Below, piece after piece: positions 1-5,953 of a stretch of DNA of 10,866 nt. Source of the stretch: Candidatus Sphingobacterium stercoripullorum (lineage in GTDB: Bacteria > Bacteroidota > Bacteroidia > Sphingobacteriales > Sphingobacteriaceae); contig DXEZ01000249.1 in NCBI GenBank assembly GCA_019114715.1, positions 1 through 10,866 on the forward strand. Direction: 5' to 3'. Position 1 is the first letter of the stretch. Each line of letters opens with the position of its first letter. Both the position numbers and the translations under genes were made by a program. Below the pieces are notes generated by a model. That model did no database searches. It saw only the letters and a program-made list of their open reading frames with translations, and was not told where the DNA came from.

Positions 1-346
1 ATTTAACAGAACACCGTATATTTGCTTCCGAGAAAGGATATTACCCCTTTAATATTTAAGGAAAGAGGGATAATTTCAAAATTATATAATCGGCAGACTG
101 CGTGTAAAAATTTTTAATGTCCTTTTTCAAGAAAGCTGTAGGACTTTTATGAATGGGCATGAATAGTACAGCTTATTAATTAACAGTTGAATTGCATCAT
201 AATACGATACATACGGTTGTAAAAGCGCTTTAATTCGAAGATTTACACTTAAACAAAAAACAAATAGCTATAATGAGTAACCACATCAATCAAGTGTTAT
301 CCCGTCTAAAAAGCCAAACAAACAATCAATAACAAATAAAGACGTC
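1..346. other. Non-coding region upstream of plsC
   Basis: I see no convincing coding region here on either strand. Several small sequence structures are visible. An exact Bacteroidota-type -7 box, TATATTTG, lies at 17-24. An AT-rich interrupted palindrome (ATAATTT, CA, AAATTAT) lies at 70-85. A 5-bp stem GTCCT/AGGAC (119-123 with 140-144) is followed by TTTT at 145-148 and could be a weak terminator for a gene to the left. A perfect 10-bp palindrome AAAGCGCTTT lies at 222-231. The last ~100 bases before plsC are A-rich and lack a Shine-Dalgarno sequence, as is usual in Bacteroidota. No tRNA or known RNA was recognised. Confidence 0.6.
17..24 (+). promoter_or_regulatory. Candidate -7 box TATATTTG
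   Basis: This is an exact match to the TAnnTTTG -7 consensus of Bacteroidota primary-sigma promoters. The matching -33 box would fall left of the window and cannot be checked. If real, transcription would start near base 30 and give plsC a leader of about 310 nt, or serve an unannotated short transcript. A match of this length in AT-rich DNA can arise by chance. Confidence 0.25.
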
Positions 347-1084
347 ATGAGAAAGCTTGCTGGTATTATTCTTACACCTATTTTTTATATATGCTTTGGC
401 GTATGTCTTATAATATTCCATCCTATACAATGGCTAAGCCTAAACTTAGGCGGGTATAAAACCCATAAAAGGAGCGTTGATATATTGAACTTCTTCTTAA
501 CCAGTTGCAACTACGTTTTATTTAACTCGGTAACCTTTATTGCTAATAAAAACCTACCGTTAAAAACTCCCATAGTGTTTGTTGCTAATCACCAAAGTAC
601 ATTCGATATACCAGCAATGATTTATTTTCTTAGAAACTTTCACGCTAAGTTCATTTCCAAAATAGAGCTCGCAAATGCTGGTCTACCTAGTATTTCCTAT
701 AACTTAAAACATGGTGGGGCCGCAAACATTGATAGAAAAGACTCGAAGCAAGCTATAAAAGAAATATTAAACCTGGCTAATAACATGAAGGAGCGCAGGT
801 GGTCCGCTGTGATTTTCCCAGAAGGCACTAGAACAAAAACTGGAAAAATGCGGAAATTTGCCGTTGGAGGAATAGCAACTCTTTTAAAAAAGAATCCGGA
901 CGCTCTAATCGTTCCAATTGCAATAAAAGGGTCTTATGACATGGTATCATACGGTATGTTTCCCCTAAGACCTTTCACGAAGTTAAGCTGGGAAATGCTA
1001 GAGCCCATAGCTCAAGACGGCAGGCCCGTTGAAGATCTTGTAGAACAAGCTGAAATTGCTATTCGTAATAAAGTGGAAGGCTAA
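347..1084 (+). CDS. plsC: 1-acyl-sn-glycerol-3-phosphate acyltransferase (PlsC family)
   Basis: This 245-residue protein belongs to the PlsC/LPLAT acyltransferase family. The family typically transfers a fatty acyl group to lysophosphatidic acid, making phosphatidic acid for membrane phospholipids at the cytoplasmic face of the inner membrane. The diagnostic blocks are present in order. NHQSTFD (81-87) carries the catalytic His82 and Asp87. A GGAANIDR block (123-130) follows. FPEGTR (157-162) is the substrate-phosphate-binding block, and the VPIAIKGS block starts at 189. Residues 5-33 are strongly hydrophobic and probably anchor the protein in the membrane. Length is normal for the family. 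The ATG at 347 directly precedes the hydrophobic N-terminus; no Shine-Dalgarno sequence is present. The gene converges on the glycosyltransferase gene with only 19 bases between their stop codons. The acceptor could be another lysolipid, since PlsC paralogues are common and cannot be separated by motif alone. Confidence 0.9.
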   Translation: MRKLAGIILTPIFYICFGVCLIIFHPIQWLSLNLGGYKTHKRSVDILNFFLTSCNYVLFNSVTFIANKNLPLKTPIVFVANHQSTFDIPAMIYFLRNFHAKFISKIELANAGLPSISYNLKHGGAANIDRKDSKQAIKEILNLANNMKERRWSAVIFPEGTRTKTGKMRKFAVGGIATLLKKNPDALIVPIAIKGSYDMVSYGMFPLRPFTKLSWEMLEPIAQDGRPVEDLVEQAEIAIRNKVEG

Positions 1085-1103
1085 CTTAAAAAGTGTATAC
1101 AGG

Positions 1104-2234
1104 TTATTTTACAGCTCTATCTTTCCAATTGTATTTACCAATATTCCCCATTATACCAACAGTCACCAAATAAAAAGGATGTAAAAAAGAGATAATGGGC
1201 AGATATTTTAAATATGGCCGTAGGTTGGCAAACTTTGTCAGAGGCAATAAAAAAAGCCATTCAAACAAACATTTCACCAAGAAAACTGCAACAAACGAAG
1301 ACCAATAGGTACCCCCTTTAACTAAGCCCAAAGCAAAGGTAATTACTAGCAGCAAGTTAAATAGCCAAATGCTGACTCCTAAGGTAACGACCTTTTTATC
1401 TTTATATTTCGTACTTTTTGAGGCCCATCTTTTCCTTTGTTGGTAAAAAGAACCTACACTAGGCTTTGCATCTGTATACACAATCGCTTCTTTAGACTTA
1501 CAAAATCCAATTCTATCGGCATATTTCTCAGCAATTTTATGCAATAATAATTCATCGTCTCCGGAAGCTAAATCATCAATACCATTAAAACCGCCCATTT
1601 CTAAAAAGACATCTTTACGATAGGCCAAATTAGCGCCATTACAAGTCGTGGGTTTTTTATTGCCTATGCCTGCGGCTCCCAAACCAATTAAATATAAAAA
1701 CTCTAATGTTTGTAGGCGTTCAAAGAATGTCTTCTCCTCCGAATACTGCACAGGAGATGACAGCATGTACCACTGGTTGTCATCAAAAGAACTTAAAATG
1801 GTTTGTAGCCAATGTTCACCCATTCTGCAATCTGCATCCGTCGTGACAATGATTTCCCCGGTAGATTTTTCAATAGCCTTGGAAATGGCAAATTTCTTAT
1901 ATGAATTAAACGCTTGGGATTCATTAAGCTGAATTAACTGGACTCCTTGACCTTTATACTGGCAAACGATATCCGCTGTACCATCAATGGAATGATCATC
2001 CACAACGATAATTTCAAGCAACTCTTTAGGATAAACTTGAGCAACTAAACAATCTAATAATCGGCCAATGTTTTCTTCCTCATTTCGTGCAGCAACAATA
2101 ATGCTCACTTTCTGACGGGCTACAAAGGAAGTTTGCACCTTGTGAAAGGGGATTTTACTCCATCCCGAACGCATATATAATAATAACAAGACATATACAA
2201 GTATCGTACTTGTTAAAGCAAACTCAAGCAGCAT
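1104..2234 (-). CDS. Membrane-anchored family 2 glycosyltransferase
   Basis: This is a 376-residue GT-A fold family 2 glycosyltransferase. An N-terminal membrane helix (about 4-21) precedes the catalytic domain. That domain shows VSIIVAARNEE (43-53) and VVDDHS (77-82) at the nucleotide-binding site, the metal-binding DAD motif (Asp133, Asp135) and SGDDE (224-228) near the catalytic base. QQRKRW (265-270) fits the QxxRW signature seen in processive and lipid-linked GT2 enzymes. Hydrophobic stretches at about 283-305, 311-331 and 342-365 suggest three C-terminal membrane segments, so the active site faces the cytoplasm beside the membrane. The gene overlaps the upstream UPF0104-type gene by 11 bases and is almost certainly cotranslated with it. 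The sugar donor and the acceptor (lipid, carotenoid or polysaccharide) cannot be deduced. The start is supported by the AGGAG at 2241-2245. Confidence 0.85.
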   Translation of the reverse strand: MLLEFALTSTILVYVLLLLYMRSGWSKIPFHKVQTSFVARQKVSIIVAARNEEENIGRLLDCLVAQVYPKELLEIIVVDDHSIDGTADIVCQYKGQGVQLIQLNESQAFNSYKKFAISKAIEKSTGEIIVTTDADCRMGEHWLQTILSSFDDNQWYMLSSPVQYSEEKTFFERLQTLEFLYLIGLGAAGIGNKKPTTCNGANLAYRKDVFLEMGGFNGIDDLASGDDELLLHKIAEKYADRIGFCKSKEAIVYTDAKPSVGSFYQQRKRWASKSTKYKDKKVVTLGVSIWLFNLLLVITFALGLVKGGTYWSSFVAVFLVKCLFEWLFLLPLTKFANLRPYLKYLPIISFLHPFYLVTVGIMGNIGKYNWKDRAVK

Positions 2235-3258
2235 TTCCTTCTCCTAAATAATTGGTTCTCAAAACAAAGAAAGAGCCTAATATAGCTGGCAAAATAATAT
2301 TAACGAACCATATGCATGAAACAATTGCCATAACAGCGATTTCTTGATTTGTAATATAGCTATACAAATTGCTAGCCACAAAGCTCCGAACACTAAAATC
2401 AAATAAATCTAGAGAGGGCAAAGCAGACTGTATAAAGAATAGAATAAAAATCATAAACAACATAGGGAGAAAAGGAAGTTCGGGTAATATCACAAGCATC
2501 AAAATCAAATACTGCGATGTGAAAATCAAAAACCTAGACAAGGAGATGAATAAAACCCAGGACAACTCCCTATTACTAAATCCTTGCAACACAGAAAAGG
2601 AAGATTGAATTTTCTTTAAAAATTTGAACTTACTAACGAACTTATCTATCCAATGTACGTTGTAATAAATGACCAAAAAAGCTCCAGCGTATAAAATAGC
2701 AATAAGCCATACACCAAATTGAACAGATTCTGGCGTCTCCAAATAAGTCGAAACAAACCAAGCTATGCTTAAAGAACCCGCTACACTCGTCAAAACTAAC
2801 TGAGCGAATTGACCCACTCCCATCGATACAGCACCTTTTGCACGATTGCCGGGCTTAAGGAGCATAATCCTTCCTCCGTATTCACCTATTCTATTGGGCG
2901 TGAAGACCGCCCAAGTAAGCCCTGCGAAAACGGACTGTGTTGCCTTCCAGAAACTTATTCTCTCGAGCTTCTTAACCAAATAAAACCACTTACCTACTTC
3001 CAAGAACCAATTCACGAACATCAACATTAAGACACTAAAAAGGACCCATTTCATAATGTAAGGATCCATGCTATCAGTAAGTTTTTGGAATTGCTGTAAA
3101 CTGGTTTGATCGTTGACCTTTTTGTAAATAAACCAAAATGCAGCACCTGTAATGCCTAGCTTTATAAAGAGATTAAGATATTTCTTTTTTTTACTTGTCA
3201 AAGCCCAATGATAATCCGCAATTTTAACAAAAATATTCCACTTATTCGAGTTAGCCAC
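2224..3258 (-). CDS. Lysylphosphatidylglycerol synthase TM-region (UPF0104) family membrane protein
   Basis: This 344-residue integral membrane protein has around eight hydrophobic segments (roughly 28-45, 69-86, 107-120, 145-170, 182-199, 232-258, 263-280 and 305-333). The overall look, with PNRIGEYGGR (121-130) between early helices, matches the flippase-like transmembrane domain of lysylphosphatidylglycerol synthase and the UPF0104 family. It lacks the cytosolic aminoacyl-transferase domain of MprF, so it is not a lysyl-PG synthase itself. Stand-alone members are poorly characterised and often sit beside glycosyltransferases, as here, so a role in moving or presenting a lipid substrate is an inference. 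Translation probably starts at a GTG (3256-3258): the in-frame stop at 3280-3282 leaves no upstream ATG, and the next internal Met would delete the first helix. It forms a two-gene unit with the overlapping glycosyltransferase. Confidence 0.75.
   Translation of the reverse strand: MANSNKWNIFVKIADYHWALTSKKKKYLNLFIKLGITGAAFWFIYKKVNDQTSLQQFQKLTDSMDPYIMKWVLFSVLMLMFVNWFLEVGKWFYLVKKLERISFWKATQSVFAGLTWAVFTPNRIGEYGGRIMLLKPGNRAKGAVSMGVGQFAQLVLTSVAGSLSIAWFVSTYLETPESVQFGVWLIAILYAGAFLVIYYNVHWIDKFVSKFKFLKKIQSSFSVLQGFSNRELSWVLFISLSRFLIFTSQYLILMLVILPELPFLPMLFMIFILFFIQSALPSLDLFDFSVRSFVASNLYSYITNQEIAVMAIVSCIWFVNIILPAILGSFFVLRTNYLGEGNAA
2241..2245 (-). promoter_or_regulatory. Shine-Dalgarno-like AGGAG before the glycosyltransferase start
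   Basis: On the - strand AGGAG lies six bases before the glycosyltransferase ATG (2232-2234), inside the last codons of the upstream gene. It supports that start codon and translational coupling across the 11-base overlap. It stands out because clear Shine-Dalgarno sequences are uncommon in Bacteroidota and absent before the neighbouring genes I checked. Confidence 0.45.
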
Positions 3259-3334
3259 GGAAATAAACGCAAGGGTAAATTAAGCACCCCATGCGACACA
3301 ATTGTACAGTATTATTATTTAAACCCCTTTTTTG

Positions 3335-3464
3335 CCTAACTAAAAAACCTTCGTGAGGAAGGAAGGCCCATTAAAAAGTGTTTATTGTGGGTTCCCTCCT
3401 TATTTCGGTGGAAGGTTTTACTTTAAAATCCCAATTACGGACTTGGATGGCAGGTCTAGTTAGG
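3335..3464. other. Candidate structured RNA element, multi-stem inverted repeats
   Basis: Nested complementary arms are visible. The outer stem is CCTAACTA (3335-3342) with TAGTTAGG (3457-3464), 8 of 8 paired. One base further in, AAAACCTTC (3344-3352) pairs with GAAGGTTTT (3411-3419), 9 of 9. Within that, AAGGAAGGCCCA (3359-3370) pairs with 3388-3401 with one mismatch and a two-base bulge, leaving a 17-nt apical loop. A side hairpin pairs 3428-3434 with 3443-3448 around one bulged C. The arms close a domain of about 130 nt. The transcribed strand is not certain; lrp and the UPF0104-type gene, both on the - strand, flank it. I do not recognise it as SRP RNA, tmRNA, RNase P or a known riboswitch. 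Confidence 0.4.
3342..3419 (-). terminator. Possible large terminator hairpin downstream of lrp
   Basis: Read on the - strand, the 9-bp stem AAAACCTTC/GAAGGTTTT ends in a run of six T (positions 3347-3342), about 59 bases after the lrp stop. That is compatible with an intrinsic terminator for lrp. Against it, four of the Ts are part of the stem and the loop region is unusually long (58 nt, itself partly paired). It may equally be one arm of the larger structured element. Confidence 0.35.
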
Positions 3465-3477
3465 ACTGTTTCAAAAG

Positions 3478-3951
3478 TTAAGTTAACGTAATTTGTCTTT
3501 TTATGCTCTCCTCTAAGGAAATAATAGTTTCGGTACGCTGTATACCTTTGATGGATTGTATATCTTCATTTAGAACCCTTCTCAGGTGTGAAGTGTCCCG
3601 ACAGATAAGTTTTGCAAACATGCTGTACTGGCCTGTACAATAGTGTAGTTCAACGACCTCTTTCACGGCTTCTAATTGCCCTACAGCATCAGAATACTGA
3701 GAGCCTTTATCCAAATAAATACCAATAAATGCAGTGACATCGAATCCTACCTTTTGAGGATTTATAGTGAGGTTAGATCCTTTTATTATGCCCAACTCTT
3801 GCATTTTTTTCATACGCACATGTATCGTACCCCCTGAAACAATAAGTTGTTTCGCAATTTCAGTATATGGGATTGAAGCATCTTCCATTAGAATGGATAA
3901 AATCTGTACATCAAGGTTATCCAGCTCTGAATAAGTGTTATTTTTCTTCAT
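3478..3951 (-). CDS. Lrp/AsnC family transcriptional regulator
   Basis: This 157-residue protein has the normal length and layout of a full Lrp/AsnC regulator. An N-terminal winged helix-turn-helix spans about 11-60 (core YTEIAKQLIVSGGTIHVRMKKM, 29-50, ending in LGIIKGS). A C-terminal RAM domain spans about 72-148 (FDVTAFIGIYL onward). In this family the RAM domain forms dimers or octamers and binds an amino acid or related effector. The ligand cannot be told from sequence. The gene is divergent from the 350-residue kinase-like gene, with 199 bases between start codons that contain a perfect inverted repeat. Such proteins commonly autoregulate and control the divergent neighbour, which I infer here. 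The arginine cluster 2 kb away is another possible target, without direct evidence. The ATG at 3949-3951 puts the HTH at the usual distance from the N-terminus. Confidence 0.92.
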   Translation of the reverse strand: MKKNNTYSELDNLDVQILSILMEDASIPYTEIAKQLIVSGGTIHVRMKKMQELGIIKGSNLTINPQKVGFDVTAFIGIYLDKGSQYSDAVGQLEAVKEVVELHYCTGQYSMFAKLICRDTSHLRRVLNEDIQSIKGIQRTETIISLEESIKRQITLT

Positions 3952-3992
3952 ACCTGAGTATTAAGGTGTAAATATTTTTTAGTTTTAGTTTT

Positions 3993-4018
3993 GTGAAAAT
4001 CGCTCGCTCTACTTTCAC
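3993..4018 (-). repeat. Inverted repeat GTGAAA/TTTCAC in the lrp leader
   Basis: GTGAAA (3993-3998) and TTTCAC (4013-4018) form a perfect 6-bp inverted repeat around a 14-base loop. It lies just downstream of the candidate lrp promoter, so in the lrp transcript it would be a hairpin near the 5' end, about 40 bases before the start codon. The loop contains a short tandem (CGCTCGCT). It could be an operator half-site pair or an RNA stem; nothing decides between them. Confidence 0.35.
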
Positions 4019-4019
4019 C

Positions 4020-4049
4020 CAAATCATTTTAAATTGTAAATTTTTCAAA
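4020..4049 (-). promoter_or_regulatory. Candidate lrp promoter
   Basis: On the - strand TTTG (4049-4046) is followed after 18 bases by ATGATTTG (4027-4020). The Bacteroidota consensus is TTTG, about 19 bases, TAnnTTTG. The -33 element is exact, and the -7 element keeps TTTG but lacks the leading TA. Transcription would start near 4013, giving a leader of about 60 nt. The left arm and spacer of the inverted repeat at 4030-4060 lie inside this promoter, where a bound regulator would block it. Confidence 0.4.
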
Positions 4050-4060
4050 AATACAATTTA
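4030..4060. promoter_or_regulatory. Perfect 9-bp inverted repeat, likely operator of the divergent region
   Basis: TAAATTGTA (4030-4038) and TACAATTTA (4052-4060) are exact reverse complements separated by 13 bases, giving a 31-bp dyad centred on 4045. The repeat lies between the divergent lrp and kinase-like genes. It overlaps the candidate lrp promoter, and its right arm occupies the -33 position of the + strand promoter. Lrp-family sites are AT-rich dyads of this general kind, so autoregulation by the adjacent Lrp/AsnC protein is the simplest reading. A T-run follows on the + strand (4061-4066), but no gene transcribed from the left would need a terminator here. Confidence 0.55.
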
Positions 4061-4080
4061 TTTTTTCGAATATAATGAAT

Positions 4081-4088
4081 TATGTTTG
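4081..4088 (+). promoter_or_regulatory. -7 box TATGTTTG for the kinase-like gene
   Basis: TATGTTTG is an exact TAnnTTTG match 62 bases before the ATG at 4151. At the usual spacing the -33 position (about 4058-4061, TTAT) does not resemble TTTG and coincides with the right arm of the inverted repeat. A weak -33 element beside an operator-like repeat would suit a promoter needing an activator, though this is inference. Confidence 0.4.
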
Positions 4089-4150
4089 ATTTTGGTAGGT
4101 GAAGTTATATTGATTAACTTTAATGGGGATAATTTTAATATTTTAAATAA

Positions 4151-5203
4151 ATGAAAAAAAGTCAAATAGTAGATGTCCGAATATCGAGGAAAAAGCCCAT
4201 TTATCCTATAGGGCCTGGTCTGCGCAAATATTTGCGTATGTACCAGCGGGAACAGCGTTTTCCTTTGTCTTATAAACATTTACTTAATTTTCAAGAGACA
4301 GCCCCAGTATTGGATAAATATGGAGAAGACACTTTGTGGGAGACTCCCATTTATGCACCTCATGTACAGCATGAACTCTATGAAGCATTAAAAATTGTTT
4401 ATGCTCGATTAAAAGCTTCGGGGAACACAAGAATAGTAGAACATAAAATTATCGATCGTATTGAATTTTGCGCATTCGGGAACACGCAGCCCTTTCGGGT
4501 ACGGATTATCAATAGGCTGAACGATGTGTACGATTATTTTTATGTCAAAAAAGCCGACGCATCAAGAATTTATGGCTTGGAGTTGGAGCAGATTGTATCT
4601 CCCAACTCGGTTAATTACATGGTTTTTGAAGACACCTTAATTGAAGAGCACATTGTGGGTATTCCTGGAGATGTTTTCACACAGAAATATATGAACCACC
4701 CTGACTATAACAAAACACGTATTGCCAAGGAATTTGTTAAATTTAATGAACGGTGTATTATCACTCTTTTAGGGGATATGCGTGCTTACAACTTTGTAGT
4801 ACAAATCACCCCAGACTTTGACGACTTTCAATTTAGGATTCGTGCAATAGATTTCGACCAACAGTTTTATGAAGGTAACCCTAAAGTTTATATGCCTCAG
4901 TTTTTCAAGGAAAACTACCCCTATGTAGCCCTATCTATTGACCATTTGAATGAGAAGACAGTCTTACAGTACCAACAGGAAGAGCGGTCTTCCATTGTCC
5001 AAAGGGTCCGAAGCGAACGTCACAGAATAGCCGACTTAAGAGATGCCTCTAAGCTACAAGAGCTTTCTAGCATCGAAAATATCGAAAGGCTCAAGCGTGG
5101 ATACGCAAAATTCTATCACAACAAATCATATAATAAATGCCAGACTATGACCGATATCATTGAGCTGAACGTTAAAAATGTCATTCGCCAGGTGAAGTCT
5201 TAA
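4151..5203 (+). CDS. Uncharacterised protein, proposed protein-kinase-like/APH-like fold
   Basis: I do not recognise this 350-residue protein as a named family. Its centre reads like a protein-kinase/aminoglycoside-phosphotransferase fold. FYVKKAD (130-136) offers a beta-3-type lysine (Lys133 or Lys134). LELEQ (143-147) could supply the helix-C Glu. MVFEDTLIEEHIVGIPGD (157-174) resembles the hinge of APH-like enzymes. LLGDMRAYNFVV (206-217) has Asp209 and Asn214 with the D-x4-N spacing of the catalytic loop. RAIDFDQQF (231-239) has Asp234 where the DFG aspartate would be. The C-terminal third (about 270-350) is charged and helical. No signal peptide or membrane helix is visible, so it is probably cytoplasmic. 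A TAA immediately before the ATG (4148-4150) fixes the earliest start. It is divergent from lrp and ends head-on against ruvC with no spacer. Substrate and activity are unknown; the fold call rests on motif spacing only. Confidence 0.75.
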   Translation: MKKSQIVDVRISRKKPIYPIGPGLRKYLRMYQREQRFPLSYKHLLNFQETAPVLDKYGEDTLWETPIYAPHVQHELYEALKIVYARLKASGNTRIVEHKIIDRIEFCAFGNTQPFRVRIINRLNDVYDYFYVKKADASRIYGLELEQIVSPNSVNYMVFEDTLIEEHIVGIPGDVFTQKYMNHPDYNKTRIAKEFVKFNERCIITLLGDMRAYNFVVQITPDFDDFQFRIRAIDFDQQFYEGNPKVYMPQFFKENYPYVALSIDHLNEKTVLQYQQEERSSIVQRVRSERHRIADLRDASKLQELSSIENIERLKRGYAKFYHNKSYNKCQTMTDIIELNVKNVIRQVKS

Positions 5204-5212
5204 CTACTTCAC
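5192..5212. repeat. Hairpin carrying both convergent stop codons
   Basis: GTGAAGT (5192-5198) and ACTTCAC (5206-5212) are a perfect 7-bp inverted repeat with a 7-base loop, CTTAACT. The TAA of the kinase-like gene (5201-5203) lies in the loop. The TAG of ruvC (5206-5204 on the - strand) abuts it directly and uses the last two loop bases plus the first base of the right arm. The same hairpin would form at the 3' end of both mRNAs. No T-tract follows on either side, so it is not a standard intrinsic terminator; it may protect 3' ends or act with another termination signal. Confidence 0.45.
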
Positions 5213-5776
5213 ACGGGAGGAGTTATCTTTTACAAATGCTTCCCACCCCGAATAACTCTTACTGTCTCCCAAGGTACTACTGGATGTTTTTTGGAAGGAA
5301 TGGCACACAGCCACAGCTAACCCATCGGTTGCATCCAAAAAGGTAGGAGTTTCTTTAAACTTAAGGATTTGTTGCAGCATAGCGGCTACCTTTTCTTTAC
5401 TTGAACTCCCATTTCCTGTTACCGATTGTTTGATCTTCCGTGGAGAATATTCAAAGATGGGAATATCGTATTGTAATGCTGCAGCCATTGCAACACCTTG
5501 GGCTCTACCAAGCTTCAACATCACTTGAATATTTTTTCCGTAAAATGGTGCTTCTAGAGCCATACAGTCTGGCTTATACTCCTGAACAAGCGCAGAAACT
5601 CTGCTGAAGATATGCTTGAGCTTCAAAGCATGCGTGCTTAAATGTTGCAACTTAATAACTCCCAAGTTAAGTAAGGTTAATTTAGAGCCTCTTTCTAGAA
5701 TCAAACCGTAACCCATTATTTGTGTCCCTGGGTCTATTCCTAAAATCACTCTTTCTTTACTGGCTTGTTCTTTCAT
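5204..5776 (-). CDS. ruvC: Crossover junction endodeoxyribonuclease RuvC
   Basis: RuvC is the dimeric RNase-H-fold nuclease that resolves Holliday junctions during recombination and repair, working with the RuvAB branch-migration motor. All four acidic catalytic positions are present: Asp15 in GIDPGT (13-18), Glu75 in ALEAPFYGKN (73-82), and Asp148 and Asp151 in DATDGLA (148-154), where many homologues have DAADALA. SPRKIKQSVTGNGSSSKEKV (111-130) is the conserved DNA-binding segment. Length (190 residues) is typical, with a poorly conserved C-terminal tail. The ATG at 5774-5776 gives the usual short N-terminal extension. ruvA and ruvB are not nearby, as is common in this phylum. It is preceded by 177 bases separating it from argE, in which I found no convincing terminator or promoter, and it ends exactly against the oppositely oriented kinase-like gene. 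Confidence 0.96.
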   Translation of the reverse strand: MKEQASKERVILGIDPGTQIMGYGLILERGSKLTLLNLGVIKLQHLSTHALKLKHIFSRVSALVQEYKPDCMALEAPFYGKNIQVMLKLGRAQGVAMAAALQYDIPIFEYSPRKIKQSVTGNGSSSKEKVAAMLQQILKFKETPTFLDATDGLAVAVCHSFQKTSSSTLGDSKSYSGWEAFVKDNSSRVK

Positions 5777-5953
5777 TTACTCGGTATTGTGTGTTTTATT
5801 GCACTTCTAACTTCTTTAATAATTAATCGCAACTCAAAGATGCAAATTAATGGCGACTAAAAATCATATTACTTCTCTGCACTACAACCAATTAAAGATA
5901 TAGCTTTTTTGTGAATCCACCGTTGTCAGTTGTAACCAATGTGTAAACAAACA

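Noticed and set aside
1648..1932. Open frame on the + strand inside the glycosyltransferase gene
   Set aside because: It is antisense to a well-supported gene and shows no recognisable motif or membrane pattern of its own.
3353..3400. GAGGAAGGAAGGCCCA resembling conserved RNase P or SRP RNA segments
   Set aside because: The remaining conserved parts of either RNA are absent, and the region is far too short for RNase P RNA.
4030..4066. Inverted repeat followed by six T read as an intrinsic terminator on the + strand
   Set aside because: The gene to the left (lrp) is on the other strand, so nothing visible needs terminating there. The stem is AT-only apart from one pair. A promoter-region operator fits better.
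4058..4279. Open frame on the - strand across the divergent promoter region
   Set aside because: It overlaps the start of the kinase-like gene antisense and runs through the palindrome and promoter. Its composition is that of AT-rich noise.
5777..5953. Possible terminator or promoter between argE and ruvC
   Set aside because: I found only 3-bp stems (such as GTG/CAC near 5911) and partial -7 matches, not enough to annotate.
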